NCBI GenBank assembly: GCA_902623995.1
Contig: CACNWE010000001.1
Location: 124,001-188,000 of the forward strand
Length of the DNA: 64,000 bases
From: an uncultured SAR116 cluster alpha proteobacterium
GTDB taxonomy: Bacteria; Pseudomonadota; Alphaproteobacteria; Puniceispirillales; Marisalimonadaceae
Direction of reading: 5' to 3'
Shown piece by piece: positions 36,101 to 45,244 of this stretch. The notes under the pieces are model-generated. The model did not search any database. It was not told the DNA's origin and worked only from the letters and a program-made list of their open reading frames with translations. How positions within the stretch are numbered: position 1 is the stretch's first letter; each line of letters begins with the position of its first letter. Both the position numbers and the translations under genes were made by a program.

Positions 36101-36293
36101 CAACTTCCCTTTCAACATCTTTAGGAGAAGCACCTGGCCATGAAACTCTTACCTGTAAAACTGGCTTGTCTATGTCAGGTGTCATTTGAATTGGTATTTT
36201 TTGTAAAGAAACAAAACCAAAAGCAATGATAAGAAAAACCATCGCAGCAACTGCTATAGGTTGTTTAATTGCAAATTTGATTAAATTATCCAT
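33126..36293 (-). CDS. RND efflux transporter, inner membrane pump
   Basis: A 1055-residue pump of the AcrB superfamily with 12 membrane helices and two large periplasmic loops. The start MDNLIKFAIKQPIAVAAM, PIQMTPDIDKPVLQVRV and SWPGASPKDVEREVV are typical. In helix 4 the motif is GMVVDASIVSQEN: a single Asp, like CusA-type pumps and other divergent branches, where AcrB/MexB have two. The substrate is unknown. It follows its membrane fusion partner by 21 bases. No outer-membrane channel gene is adjacent, so a shared TolC is expected. Confidence 0.92.
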   Translation of the reverse strand: MDNLIKFAIKQPIAVAAMVFLIIAFGFVSLQKIPIQMTPDIDKPVLQVRVSWPGASPKDVEREVVTRVELAVSSLTGVETVESDSRFGSARVTLTYSVGQDMDIALVQLLSKVSSIDGLPFDAKRPTVRTSNSDDSPISRLAMIKLPGSKVQDLGSLGDFVEYEIIEKLSRIEGVSEITFRGGQKKELKVALDINKLAEYSISIPAVLEALRASSAQVTAGEIIEGKRTYSLRTEAISYTPKTARNIILRSETGLDGIPVNVKLEDVAKIYMSYKKPTSFRRLNGQDAITFAVIREPDSNVVEIIKSLKIEIEKLNKGILAENDLVLNNVYDETVYINAAIKLVQQNIIIGGILAICILMLFLRSIRPTSIIMLAIPVSVIGTFVAISWLGLSVNVISLAGLAFAVGMVVDASIVSQENIYRLKQSGMSAAMASYRGSKQVWAPILGSALTTVVVFIPILLLDLPVGQLFRDIGIAISVSVLISVIISITLIPSVASRILESSKEKEEKWFSIKFIDNFAGKLAKLIQTYASWTTSSLKSGLTVVFCLIITAGLIIVSFLPPLDYLPDGNRNFVFARIIVPPGYNKESTVEISRAMEIAAKPLWEAESDGPYGKPKISRFFFVAYSGGAFAGAATENPDRVKEILPVLTKPIRSQPGARAFAQQASLFGRSVGGSRVIKLEITGPSLDLIQPTAQNIFRIVRSEFPPKNGHQVRSVPQMGTGSPQVIIKPIPERLADIGMTARDLAQSLDVYNDGIRILEIPFEGRLIELVLTSNKANTNKIDDLKNLPLILKTGELVRLSQVAEIDLIGVPEQIKRLSGRRVITLQLRPHESISLEDAVLKLQNSVIEPLIKDVPSGISINLSGAASELERTWIAMKNNVVIALFVIFLLLTVLMRSFILPFVIVITVPIAGAGGVMGLVVLNQFTAQSLDMLTMLGFIILTGIVVNNSILMVEQTLWHIRYESMKISEAITEATRNRIRPIFMSTLTSLFGLIPLVIFPGSGSELYRGIGTVVFGGLSTSAILTLLMVPPLLALALKFEKVKPISKNTQEEFI

Positions 36294-36314
36294 ATTTTAT
36301 GACTAAATCTTAGA

Positions 36315-37433
36315 TTATTTTTTTTTTCTTTTTAATTTAATTGCTTGGTTTGGCCTTAAGTTTTCGTTCCCCTTCACCACTACGAGTTGGCCTTCTTCTA
36401 GACCTTTTAAAATCTCTATTTTATCTCCAACAGATACTCCACTTTGAATGAATCTCTGTTTGGCCAACCCTTTGTCAAAAATATATACAATTTGTTTATT
36501 AGTTGATGGTATTAGTGCATCTTTTGGTATAAGCAACCTTGGCTTAATGTCCCCAAAAGGTATATATAAAGAAAATCTAGTACCAGAAGCATTGATATTT
36601 GTTGGCAAATCTTCATTCAAACTTATTCTAAGTTTCCTAGTCCCAGTTCTAACATTCTCTATGTTTACAATACCTCTCACTTTCCCAGAAAATTTAGCTC
36701 TTTGACTAAAAATATCGACTATTGAACCTATTTTAACTTCTGAAGCTATATCAGATCTTAAATCAGTTTCTATTTCTTTAAATTGAGTGTTAAGAATTGA
36801 TGCTAAAATTTTACCTTTTGATGTTAATGCACCAACTTGTGCATCTATATTGATAATGTTTCCATCAATTGGTGATAAAATTTTAGAAAAACTTAACTTT
36901 TCTTTATTTTCACTAAGTAAAATTTCAAGCCTTTTAATATTATATTTTCTTTGAGCAATTTGTTGCTGATTTTCAAGAAGCAAAATATTAATGCCATCTA
37001 AGTTGTCTTGAGTAATAATATTTTGTTTTTTTAAATTATTAGCATTTTGAACTTTAGATAGCCTTAATAATAATTTTTTTTTCAAAATATCAAGTGTTTC
37101 CTTCTCATAATTCATTTCAGCAGAAATTTGCTCTATGTTTCTCAAAATATCTTTTGAATCAAGAGTAAACAAAACATCATTTTTCTTAACATTATCTCCA
37201 ATGTTAAAGTGAATTTTTAAGATTTCCTGATTAATTTTCGAAGAAATGATAGTTGGATTAACTGCTACTAATCTACCAATAGATTTAGTCTTTTCTGCTA
37301 TATTAAAATATTGAACTTTGGCAACATTGACTAAAGAGGCTCTTTTGTCCTTGTTCTTGAAAGATGACTGAGCAGACAAAGGAAGTGAAATAAAAAATGA
37401 TAAGTTAAATAAAATTACGATCAAAATTTTCAT
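36315..37433 (-). CDS. RND efflux periplasmic adaptor (membrane fusion protein)
   Basis: A 372-residue secreted adaptor that links the RND pump to an outer-membrane channel. A signal peptide ends near SAQSS (residue 23). The lipoyl half-motifs (NKINQEILKIHFNIGDNVKKND near 66, and LSPIDGNIINIDAQVGAL near 186, each quoted only in part here) flank a coiled-coil hairpin of about 80 residues; beta-barrel and membrane-proximal domains follow, ending in GLEEGQLVVVKGNENLRPNQ. The C-terminus is basic (KLKRKKK). It is the first gene of the pump operon. Confidence 0.9.
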   Translation of the reverse strand: MKILIVILFNLSFFISLPLSAQSSFKNKDKRASLVNVAKVQYFNIAEKTKSIGRLVAVNPTIISSKINQEILKIHFNIGDNVKKNDVLFTLDSKDILRNIEQISAEMNYEKETLDILKKKLLLRLSKVQNANNLKKQNIITQDNLDGINILLLENQQQIAQRKYNIKRLEILLSENKEKLSFSKILSPIDGNIINIDAQVGALTSKGKILASILNTQFKEIETDLRSDIASEVKIGSIVDIFSQRAKFSGKVRGIVNIENVRTGTRKLRISLNEDLPTNINASGTRFSLYIPFGDIKPRLLIPKDALIPSTNKQIVYIFDKGLAKQRFIQSGVSVGDKIEILKGLEEGQLVVVKGNENLRPNQAIKLKRKKK

Positions 37434-37459
37434 TTTTTATATCAATACAAAATATATTG

Positions 37460-39070
37460 TTAAAGTTGTGGACCAGCAGCTAAAAGTCTTCTTCCATGGT
37501 CATTATCACAAAATTTTTGAAAGTTATTGACAAATAGTTGTGCTAATTCCTTAGCTTTATCTTCCCATTCAGAATTATTTTTCCATGATGATCTTGGATC
37601 TAACAAATTAGAAGGAACATTTTTAATACTTTTAGGAATTGATAAATTAAAATAAGGTATAGTTTCAGTTTCTATATCTTTTAATTCATCATTTAATATT
37701 GCGTCTATAATTAATCTTGTATCCTTTAAAGAAATTCTTTCACCTTTACCATTCCATCCTGTATTTACTAAAAAAACTTGTGAATTTGATTCTTTCATTT
37801 TTTTGGAGAATACATTTGAATATAATGTTGGATGTAACATTAAAAAAGCTGCACCATAGCATGCAGAAAATGTTGGCTGCGGCTCAGTAATCCCTCTTTC
37901 TGTTCCAGCAGTTTTTGCAGTAAACCCTGATAGAAAATGATATTCAGCTTGATCATAAGTAAGTTTAGATACTGGAGGAAGAACCCCAAAAGCGTCAGCC
38001 GCTAAAAAAATTATTTTACTAGCATGTGTTCCTTTAGATACAGGCTTTACAATATTATCAATATGATGAATTGGATATGATACTCTTGTGTTTTGTGTAA
38101 CTGATGTATCAAAATAATCGACAATACCTTCTGGACTTACACTTACATTCTCTAGTAAAGCATTCCTTTTAATTGCTTTATAGATATCGGGTTCTTTATT
38201 CTTGTCAAGGTCTATAGTTTTTGCATAACATCCGCCCTCAAAGTTAAATACACCCTCTTCATCCCATCCGTGTTCATCATCTCCAATTAGTTGTCTTTTA
38301 GGATCAGTTGATAAAGTTGTTTTTCCAGTTCCTGAGAGACCAAAAAACAATGCAACTGAACCGTCTTCTCCCTTATTCGCTGAGCAATGCATTGATGCTA
38401 TATTTTTTTGTGGTAGAAGATAATTCATTATAGAGAACATACCTTTTTTCATTTCTCCGCCATACCAACTTCCGCCAATAATTTGTATTTTGTCAGTTAG
38501 ATTAAAAGCTATGAAAGTTTCAGAATTAAGACCTTGTTCTTCAAAGTTTTTGTTAATTGATTTAGAGCCATTTAAAACGTGGAAATCTGGTTTAAAATTT
38601 TTTAGCTCTTCTTCAGATGGTCTTATAAACATATTTTTAACAAAATGCGCTTGCCATGCTACTTCCACTACAAATCTTACACTAAGACAAGTATCCTTGT
38701 TTGCTCCACAAAATGCATCAACAACATAAAGTTTTTTGTTTGATAGTTGTTTGCTAACAATTTTATAGAGGTGATCCCATACATTTTTATCTATTGGTTT
38801 ATTGTCATTTCTTGCAAAATCTGTAGTCCACCACAAATTACCCTCAGTTGTTTCATCCTTCAGAATATACTTATCTTTAGGAGATCGACCTGTATAAATG
38901 CCCGTCATTACGTTAACGGCTCCATACTCTGTATTTTGAACCCTTTCAAATCCTGATAAACTTTTATCATTTTCTTCATTATAAAGAAGGTTATAAGATG
39001 GATTGTAAACAATTTCAGAAATATTATTAATTCCAATGTCGGATAATTGTTTTTTTACTTTTATATGCAT
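37460..39070 (-). CDS. pckA: phosphoenolpyruvate carboxykinase (ATP)
   Basis: A 536-residue cytoplasmic enzyme that converts oxaloacetate to phosphoenolpyruvate for gluconeogenesis. The kinase-1a motif [11 protein letters not shown] and kinase-2 motif IGDDEHGWD are in place, with [11 protein letters not shown] near residue 60, and [12 protein letters not shown] in the substrate site. It is the ATP-dependent form. A 211-base AT-rich gap lies upstream, shared with the divergent monooxygenase gene. It provides the route from acetate and propionate carbon to sugars. Confidence 0.97.
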   Translation of the reverse strand: MHIKVKKQLSDIGINNISEIVYNPSYNLLYNEENDKSLSGFERVQNTEYGAVNVMTGIYTGRSPKDKYILKDETTEGNLWWTTDFARNDNKPIDKNVWDHLYKIVSKQLSNKKLYVVDAFCGANKDTCLSVRFVVEVAWQAHFVKNMFIRPSEEELKNFKPDFHVLNGSKSINKNFEEQGLNSETFIAFNLTDKIQIIGGSWYGGEMKKGMFSIMNYLLPQKNIASMHCSANKGEDGSVALFFGLSGTGKTTLSTDPKRQLIGDDEHGWDEEGVFNFEGGCYAKTIDLDKNKEPDIYKAIKRNALLENVSVSPEGIVDYFDTSVTQNTRVSYPIHHIDNIVKPVSKGTHASKIIFLAADAFGVLPPVSKLTYDQAEYHFLSGFTAKTAGTERGITEPQPTFSACYGAAFLMLHPTLYSNVFSKKMKESNSQVFLVNTGWNGKGERISLKDTRLIIDAILNDELKDIETETIPYFNLSIPKSIKNVPSNLLDPRSSWKNNSEWEDKAKELAQLFVNNFQKFCDNDHGRRLLAAGPQL

Positions 39071-39281
39071 AAATTGCTCAAAATATAATTATAATTGTAA
39101 TTTAATTTTTAGTATTTTTTGTGAAAGTTCAAGTCATTTATAATCGATAATACTATATTAAAAAATTAAAATTAATGATGTAAAATATCAATTTTTCTAA
39201 TATGATAGCCATATGATATCTAATATTTATATTTCAAGGTTTAATCCTAATTAAAATTAATAATAAATAGTTTATTTAAAG

Positions 39282-40385
39282 ATGAAAAAACATTTAACTA
39301 TAATTGGTGGAGGGTTTTCTTCTTGGGTGGCCGCAAGTATTTATGCTGATAGTGGTTACTCTATAGATATTTTTGAAGGGAAAAATGAAAGTTTTGGGTC
39401 TCAACAGATTACACCCAATGGTTGGGAAGCGTTATCAAACCTAATAGAATTAAGAAATATCCAGAAATATTTTGAACCATTTTATAGTATTTACATAAAA
39501 AAATTAAATTTAAACAATAATTTAGAAGTTTTATATCATCACGACTTATTAGAACAAAATTACAATTACGGTTCTGTTGAAAGAAAAAGCATAATCAGTT
39601 TTTTAAAAAAAAATGCACTTAAAAAAAATACAATTAAAATAATTAACTCTAATGTGACAAATATAATTTCAAATTATAAGTATAATGAATTAATTGATGA
39701 CACAGGAAAGATTTACAAAACTAATTTAATTATTGGCTCTGATGGAATTGATGGAGTTAGTAGAAAGTTTGTAGTTGGATCAAATAATTATGTTAAAAAG
39801 AAAAAAATTTATAGGACAATCTCATTTAAAGAGAGTGCCTATAATTTATCCAAAACAATTTTACAGATATTGATACAAGAAAATGGTTATTATGTAATTT
39901 ATCCTACAATTATTAATAATCAAAAAGCAACAAATTATATCTTTGTTCCACAAAATAATGAAACTGAATTACCAACCCTAGACAACAAACTTTTAAGTTA
40001 CCTTATTCCTGAAGATTTAGAATGGAAAACAACATATGCTTCATTTAATGATGGAGAAAAAACTTCAATTTATAAAAATGGTTTATTTCTATTTGGAGAT
40101 GCCGCTTTTGCAATACCACCACATACTGCACAGGCAGGAAATCAAATATTAGAAGACGCTGTTTACATCAAGAAATTATTAAATGCAAATTATGATTATT
40201 ATGAAACAGTAAATAGGTTTATTAAAGAAAGATATTTAAAAAAAGACATATTGGCTAAAAAATCAAAAATGGTTGGTGAGATACTTAATGCCCAAAATAT
40301 TACGAAATATTTAAGAGATTATAGCTTAAAGTTAAATGGGAATGATTTATTAGATAAAATTTTGAGCCCTATTTGGACAACATAA
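39282..40385 (+). CDS. FAD-dependent monooxygenase, UbiH/salicylate hydroxylase-like
   Basis: A 367-residue flavoprotein of the PHBH fold. The Rossmann start is TIIGGGFSSWVAASIYADSG (shortened GxGxxG with Phe-Ser in the loop), the DG motif is IGSDGIDGVSR near residue 157, and the GD motif is LFGDAAFAIPPHTAQAG near 266. These mark an NAD(P)H-dependent aromatic hydroxylase or a ubiquinone-pathway hydroxylase. The sequence is divergent and Lys/Asn-rich, so the substrate cannot be told. The next gene, glutathione peroxidase, starts 4 bases after its stop, so they share an mRNA. Confidence 0.78.
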   Translation: MKKHLTIIGGGFSSWVAASIYADSGYSIDIFEGKNESFGSQQITPNGWEALSNLIELRNIQKYFEPFYSIYIKKLNLNNNLEVLYHHDLLEQNYNYGSVERKSIISFLKKNALKKNTIKIINSNVTNIISNYKYNELIDDTGKIYKTNLIIGSDGIDGVSRKFVVGSNNYVKKKKIYRTISFKESAYNLSKTILQILIQENGYYVIYPTIINNQKATNYIFVPQNNETELPTLDNKLLSYLIPEDLEWKTTYASFNDGEKTSIYKNGLFLFGDAAFAIPPHTAQAGNQILEDAVYIKKLLNANYDYYETVNRFIKERYLKKDILAKKSKMVGEILNAQNITKYLRDYSLKLNGNDLLDKILSPIWTT

Positions 40386-40389
40386 AGTT

Positions 40390-40929
40390 ATGAATAAAAT
40401 TTTAATTTACATAATGATAATAGGGATATTAATGACTTCTGAGGTTAAAGCAAATGTATATCAGTTTAATTTTAAATCAATAGACGGAAAAGAGATTAAT
40501 TTAAATGATTTCAAAGGAAAACCTATTTTCATTGTTAATACAGCTTCGCTTTGTGGATTTACTTATCAATATAGCGATATCGAAATTCTTCAACAGAAAT
40601 ATAATAAAGATGGACTAATCATTATTGGTATACCTTCTAATGACTTTGGAAATCAAGAACTATCATCAAATCAAAAGGTCAAAGAATTTTGTACCACAAA
40701 TTTTGATATTTCATTCATGCTTACTGAAATAACTAATATAAAAGGTGAAAAAGGTCACCCTTTTTTTAAATGGGTAAAAAAAGAAGCTGGTTTTTTAGCT
40801 TTTCCAAAGTGGAATTTCTATAAATATCTTATTAACAAAGAAGGCTTGTTAGTTAAATGGTATGCTAGCACTACTCGGCCAAACTCAAATAAAATTACAA
40901 CAGAAATAGATAAAATAATATTACAATAA
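40390..40929 (+). CDS. glutathione peroxidase-like protein (exported, Cys type)
   Basis: A 179-residue thiol peroxidase. A hydrophobic N-terminus ending EVKANVYQ (residues 1-23) suggests export. The peroxidatic Cys55 is in NTASLCGFT, with Gln89 in NDFGNQE and Trp141-Asn142 in FPKWNF completing the catalytic tetrad; the selenocysteine of animal enzymes is replaced by Cys. Most bacterial relatives use thioredoxin rather than glutathione. It follows the monooxygenase gene by 4 bases and ends in a hairpin terminator. Confidence 0.92.
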   Translation: MNKILIYIMIIGILMTSEVKANVYQFNFKSIDGKEINLNDFKGKPIFIVNTASLCGFTYQYSDIEILQQKYNKDGLIIIGIPSNDFGNQELSSNQKVKEFCTTNFDISFMLTEITNIKGEKGHPFFKWVKKEAGFLAFPKWNFYKYLINKEGLLVKWYASTTRPNSNKITTEIDKIILQ

Positions 40930-40956
40930 AAAAAGCCATCAAAAGATGACTTTTTT
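40928..40956. terminator. hairpin terminator between gpx and bax-inhibitor genes
   Basis: An A-rich arm and CATC pair with GATG and a T-rich arm around an AAAA loop, with one C-A mismatch in the stem; the T6 run follows. The mirrored A and T runs allow termination in both directions, as suits the convergent genes. Confidence 0.7.
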
Positions 40957-40975
40957 CAAATTGATTTTATAAATC

Positions 40976-41704
40976 TTATTCTCTGTTACCTAAAAAAGCT
41001 AATAAGAATTGAAACATTAGGATAAAGTCTAAGTATAAGGTTAAAGCCCCTAGCACAGACTTTTTACCAGCTGCTTCATCATTATCACCAGATAGATACA
41101 TATTTTTAATTTTTTGAGTGTCATAAGCAGTTAAACCAGCAAAGATTAACACACCAATAATAGAAATCATAAAATCTAATTGTGTTGAAGCCATAAAAAT
41201 ATTTACTATCTGTGCTATTATAAGTCCAAATACACCCATCATAAGGAAAGATCCTAAACCTGAAAGGGATTTTTTAGTAGTATACCCATATATAGACAAT
41301 GCTGCGAAAGCTGCTGCTGTAACAAAGAAAGCTCTAACTACTGATGCGCCTGTATAAATTAGCAACAATGAAGATAAAGACAAACCCATTAGACCGGCAT
41401 ATATGTAAAATAAGTTTCTAGCCTTTTCAGCAGAGATACTATTTAGCTTTGCTGAAATATAGAATACCATACCTAATGGTGCTAACATAACAACCCACTT
41501 AAGCGGACTTAAGAAAAATAACTCACCAATGGGTGTTAACGCACCATTTGATATGGCAAGAAAATTTAATCCCATAGCCATTAATCCTGTCAAAGCTAGG
41601 GCAGTTGTCATATGATTATAAACACCAAGCATGTATGATCTAAGTCCCAAATCAATTTGGGTAGCTTGAGCATTTGAGCTTGACATAAAGCGATTATTAT
41701 TCAT
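40976..41704 (-). CDS. Bax inhibitor-1/YccA family membrane protein
   Basis: A 242-residue protein with seven predicted helices. The family patterns GLRSYMLGVYNHMTTALALTG (shortened: LRSYMLGVYNHM) near residue 21, LTAYDTQKIKNMY near 191 and the ending ALTLYLDFILMFQFLLAFLGNR are all seen. Bacterial members are pH-sensitive calcium leak channels or interact with the FtsH protease; which applies here is not known. It stands alone, with a ribosome site AAGGAT before ATG. Confidence 0.92.
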   Translation of the reverse strand: MNNNRFMSSSNAQATQIDLGLRSYMLGVYNHMTTALALTGLMAMGLNFLAISNGALTPIGELFFLSPLKWVVMLAPLGMVFYISAKLNSISAEKARNLFYIYAGLMGLSLSSLLLIYTGASVVRAFFVTAAAFAALSIYGYTTKKSLSGLGSFLMMGVFGLIIAQIVNIFMASTQLDFMISIIGVLIFAGLTAYDTQKIKNMYLSGDNDEAAGKKSVLGALTLYLDFILMFQFLLAFLGNRE

Positions 41705-41796
41705 GTAATTATTATCCTTTTAAATAATTAAATTTATATTTTATAATGTAATACTTAATGTGACCTAAAGCAATAGTTTCACAAAAATTTAATATT

Positions 41797-42894
41797 TTAA
41801 AAGTTATGAATTGGCACAAGCTTATTAATTTGAGATTTTCTTTTTTTTTCACTATTTGACTTTAACTGTCCACAAGCAGCATAAATATCTTGTCCTCTTG
41901 GCTTTCTTATTGGAGAAGCAAATCCTGCATCCATCAAAATTTTAGCAAAGTTATCAATATTTTTCTGAGTTGATGTCTCAAAAAATGATCCTGGCCAGGG
42001 ATTGAAAGGAATTAGATTTATCTTTGATGGGATACCTTTAATTAATTTTATTAAATTGACGGCGTCTTTTGATGTATCGTTCACACCTCTTAACATTACA
42101 TATTCCCATGTAATTCTTCTGGAATTAGATAATTTAGGATAATTCCTACAGGATTTTATCAACTTTTCTAAATTATACTTTTTATTAATTGGAACTAATT
42201 TATTTCTCAATTCATCATTAACAGCATGAAGTGAGATAGCTAAATTAACACCTAAGTCAATTCCAGTTTTTTCGATGTTTGGTATAATGCCTGATGTGGA
42301 TAAAGTAATTCTTCTTCTTGAAATGGCAATACCATCATCAGACATCATAATCTTTATTGCTTTGCAAACTTCATCATAATTAAGTAATGGTTCTCCCATA
42401 CCCATCATTACAATGTTAGTTACTTTTCTATTATTTTTTCCTGAAGGCCAATCATTTAAATAATCCATGACAACCATCAACTGTCCGATAATTTCACCTG
42501 ATGTCAGATTTCTAACTAGAGCCTGTGTTCCAGTATGACAAAATGAGCAATTGAGAGTACAACCTACTTGACTAGAAAGGCAAACAGTTCCTCGATCATC
42601 CTGTGGTATATACACAGTTTCTACTTCAGAATTATCTTTTAATTTTATCAACCATTTTATAGTACCATCTGTACTAATTTGCATTTCAGAAATTTGAGGT
42701 CTGGAAATTAAAGAAATATCATTTAACAATTCCCTAGTTGATTTTGAGATATTATTCATTCCATCAAATGATTTAATACCAAAACAATAGATCCATCTCC
42801 AAATCTGGGAAGCTCTAAATTTTGGCAGATTTTTATCTTTACAAAAATTTTGTAACTCGCCAAAACTAAAATCAATAAGATCCTGTTTAAACAT
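41797..42894 (-). CDS. rlmN: 23S rRNA/tRNA methyltransferase RlmN
   Basis: A 365-residue radical SAM methyltransferase that methylates A2503 of 23S rRNA and A37 of some tRNAs. The cluster motif is in CTLNCSFCHTG, followed by MGMGEPLLNYDEV and later ISLHAVNDELRN. The catalytic Cys of the C-terminal part is in RGQDIYAACGQL. The N-terminal RlmN domain (KFRASQIWRWIYCFG) is complete. It is preceded by an IalB-like gene 27 bases upstream. Confidence 0.96.
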   Translation of the reverse strand: MFKQDLIDFSFGELQNFCKDKNLPKFRASQIWRWIYCFGIKSFDGMNNISKSTRELLNDISLISRPQISEMQISTDGTIKWLIKLKDNSEVETVYIPQDDRGTVCLSSQVGCTLNCSFCHTGTQALVRNLTSGEIIGQLMVVMDYLNDWPSGKNNRKVTNIVMMGMGEPLLNYDEVCKAIKIMMSDDGIAISRRRITLSTSGIIPNIEKTGIDLGVNLAISLHAVNDELRNKLVPINKKYNLEKLIKSCRNYPKLSNSRRITWEYVMLRGVNDTSKDAVNLIKLIKGIPSKINLIPFNPWPGSFFETSTQKNIDNFAKILMDAGFASPIRKPRGQDIYAACGQLKSNSEKKRKSQINKLVPIHNF

Positions 42895-42921
42895 TATAAA
42901 TATCTCATAAATTGTTTTTGC

Positions 42922-43461
42922 TTAAGAACAACTTTTGTCAATTAATCTGAGTGCTTTTGTAAAACCTGACAATGAATAAGTGTCGATAATTTTATTGCCA
43001 GGAGTAGATATTCCAGTAACTATTAATTTTTGTCCCCTCCTCATTGATTGAACCAAAAATCTATCAATTTTAGTACTTTCAGACCATGCTCTATCATCAA
43101 CTGGAAATAATTTTGTTTTCTGTCCATCTACATCAAAAATCACATCTTTATTTTTTTTAAAATTAAAACCTGCCTTGATAGATACTTCGTGATTAGTCCC
43201 ATTTTTTATGTTTGTTACAAAAACGTAGGGTTTTCCTCTATTGTTTTTATTAAATTTACCTTCAGTCTTTATTGGCTCAGACGTAATAAAACAGGTTTTT
43301 GTTTTATCTATTTTGGTTGAATAAGCTTTCCAATTTTTTTCTGTACCCAACAATTTTGTTTCACTAAACGCATGAGTTGTAAAGAAAATTGATACTGTCA
43401 TAAACAACAGAATTTTGTAGAATTTGTAAATCATTATCCTAAATCTCATTACTATAATCAT
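42922..43461 (-). CDS. IalB-like periplasmic protein
   Basis: A 179-residue secreted protein of the invasion-associated locus B family, common in free-living alphaproteobacteria despite the name. A signal peptide lies at about residues 12-33 (ending HAFSE). The diagnostic C-terminal part is seen: DRFLVQSMRRGQKLIVTG then DTYSLSGFTKALRLI, with Cys at the end (DKSCS) able to pair with the Cys in KTCFITSEP. The function is unknown. ATGs at residues 1, 5 and 10 are all possible starts; the one at residue 10 gives the most usual signal peptide. Confidence 0.82.
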   Translation of the reverse strand: MIIVMRFRIMIYKFYKILLFMTVSIFFTTHAFSETKLLGTEKNWKAYSTKIDKTKTCFITSEPIKTEGKFNKNNRGKPYVFVTNIKNGTNHEVSIKAGFNFKKNKDVIFDVDGQKTKLFPVDDRAWSESTKIDRFLVQSMRRGQKLIVTGISTPGNKIIDTYSLSGFTKALRLIDKSCS

Positions 43462-43681
43462 TGATTATGCAAATTCATGACCATATTGATTATGTGTTAA
43501 AAATAAATATTTTAAATCATTATATACCATAACATACAATATTTATTAATAGTGACAACCCTTAATAAATAAGTTTACTTTGAAGAGTATTAAAAAATTA
43601 CTTAACATAATTACAAAATTATAATTTGAGGTTATACATAAAATTGTAGATTCCAATAATGTTGTGAAATAAGGTGAAAGA

Positions 43682-44908
43682 ATGCTAAATGAAAATTCTA
43701 AAATAAAAAAAATAGTTTTAGCTTATTCTGGAGGACTTGATACATCAGTTATTCTAAAATGGTTGCAAGACAATTATCAATGTGAGGTAGTAACTTTCAC
43801 TGCTGATATTGGTCAAGGTGAAGAAGTAGAGCCTGCAAGGAAAAAGGCTGAATTATTAGGTGTAAAAGAAATTTTCATTGATGATTTAAAAGAAGAATTT
43901 GTAAAAGATTTTGTTTTTCCTATGTTTAGAGCAAATGCTTTATATGAAGGTATTTATCTACTAGGCACATCTATAGCCAGACCTCTAATTGCTAAAAGAC
44001 AAATAGAAATTGCTAATTTAACAGGTTCTAATGCTGTATCTCATGGAGCTACAGGTAAAGGAAATGATCAAGTAAGATTTGAATTGGGTTACTATAGCTT
44101 ACAACCAAATATCAGAGTAATTGCCCCCTGGAGAGAATGGAATCTATCCAGTAGGACAAACCTAATTAAATACGCAGAAGAAAATCAAATAAAAGTTCCC
44201 AAAGATAAAAGAGGTGAAGCACCTTTTAGTGTTGACGCAAACTTATTACACATATCAGCTGAAGGAAAGATTCTAGAAGATCCTTGGGTTGAACCTGAAG
44301 AGTTTATTTATTCCAGAACTAAGTCGCCGTTTGACGCTCCAAACAAACCAACAGAAATCACATTAGAGTTTTTGAATGGTGATCCAGTAAGTTTGAATGG
44401 GAAAGATTTATCTCCAGCCAAAATGTTACATCAGTTAAATATTTTAGGAGGAGAAAATGGTATAGGAAGAATAGATTTAGTTGAAAATAGATTTGTTGGA
44501 ATGAAATCTAGAGGTATTTATGAAACACCCGGTGGTACAATTCTCTTCCATATGCGAAGAGCAATTGAGTCTATAACTTTAGACAGAGGTGCTGCACATC
44601 TTAAAGATGAGTTAATGCCAAAATATGCTTCTTTAATATATAATGGTTTCTGGTTTTCTCCTGAAAGAGAAATGTTACAATCAGCAATTGATAAATCTCA
44701 GAAGAATGTATCTGGTACTGTACGAGCAAAACTTTACAAAGGTAACGTTATAATTACTGGGAGAAAATCACCATTTTCTTTATATAGCGAAAGCTTAGTA
44801 ACTTTTGAAGAAGGAACAGCTGATTATGATCATTCAGATGCAGAAGGTTTCATTAAATTGAATGCTCTTAGACTTAGAGTTAAAAAAATGATTGAGGACT
44901 CTAAATAA
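43682..44908 (+). CDS. argG: argininosuccinate synthase
   Basis: A 408-residue cytoplasmic enzyme joining citrulline and aspartate in arginine synthesis. The ATP pyrophosphatase loop is [15 protein letters not shown] near residues 14-28; [18 protein letters not shown] near 120-137 and the ending [15 protein letters not shown] are typical. The upstream 220-base gap is very AT-rich, with no leader peptide or ARG box that I can identify. The other late arginine genes (argF, argD) are at 58.9-61.0 kb. Confidence 0.97.
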   Translation: MLNENSKIKKIVLAYSGGLDTSVILKWLQDNYQCEVVTFTADIGQGEEVEPARKKAELLGVKEIFIDDLKEEFVKDFVFPMFRANALYEGIYLLGTSIARPLIAKRQIEIANLTGSNAVSHGATGKGNDQVRFELGYYSLQPNIRVIAPWREWNLSSRTNLIKYAEENQIKVPKDKRGEAPFSVDANLLHISAEGKILEDPWVEPEEFIYSRTKSPFDAPNKPTEITLEFLNGDPVSLNGKDLSPAKMLHQLNILGGENGIGRIDLVENRFVGMKSRGIYETPGGTILFHMRRAIESITLDRGAAHLKDELMPKYASLIYNGFWFSPEREMLQSAIDKSQKNVSGTVRAKLYKGNVIITGRKSPFSLYSESLVTFEEGTADYDHSDAEGFIKLNALRLRVKKMIEDSK

Positions 44909-44912
44909 AAGA

Positions 44913-45140
44913 TTATTTAATACAAACTGGACCTATTGAACCATCCTTGGAAACTTGTTTTAACACAACCTTACCATTTTGAGCTAATACGTAACTATCT
45001 TTTAATTTGCCAGATAAACAGTCTTTTGGTTTTACAAAACTATATTTAATTGGACCAGATTTAGAAGCCTCAACTAGGAATTCTTTAACATGTGGTTGTT
45101 CAAGGGTTAGAACTGTATAAACTGCTATAAAAAATATCAT
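44913..45140 (-). CDS. small exported protein of unknown function
   Basis: A 75-residue protein with a strong ribosome site (GAGGAGA, 6 bases before ATG), which makes it likely to be real. The first 13 residues are hydrophobic and may form a short signal or anchor, but there is no basic start. Two cysteines (41 and 73) could form a disulfide. No family is recognised. Its 3' end is 4 bases from the end of argG. Confidence 0.6.
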   Translation of the reverse strand: MIFFIAVYTVLTLEQPHVKEFLVEASKSGPIKYSFVKPKDCLSGKLKDSYVLAQNGKVVLKQVSKDGSIGPVCIK

Positions 45141-45244
45141 TTTGTTTCTCCTCTTTTATATTATAGCTTATCTCATTATTAAATGGCTATAGTTTGACAA
45201 AATAAGACGGAATTTTGGCAATTAAATTAATTTAGGAGATAAAA

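Noticed and set aside
39071-39281. Regulatory RNA between pckA and the monooxygenase gene
   Set aside because: No G+C-rich stem or known riboswitch core is present; ordinary divergent promoters explain the gap.
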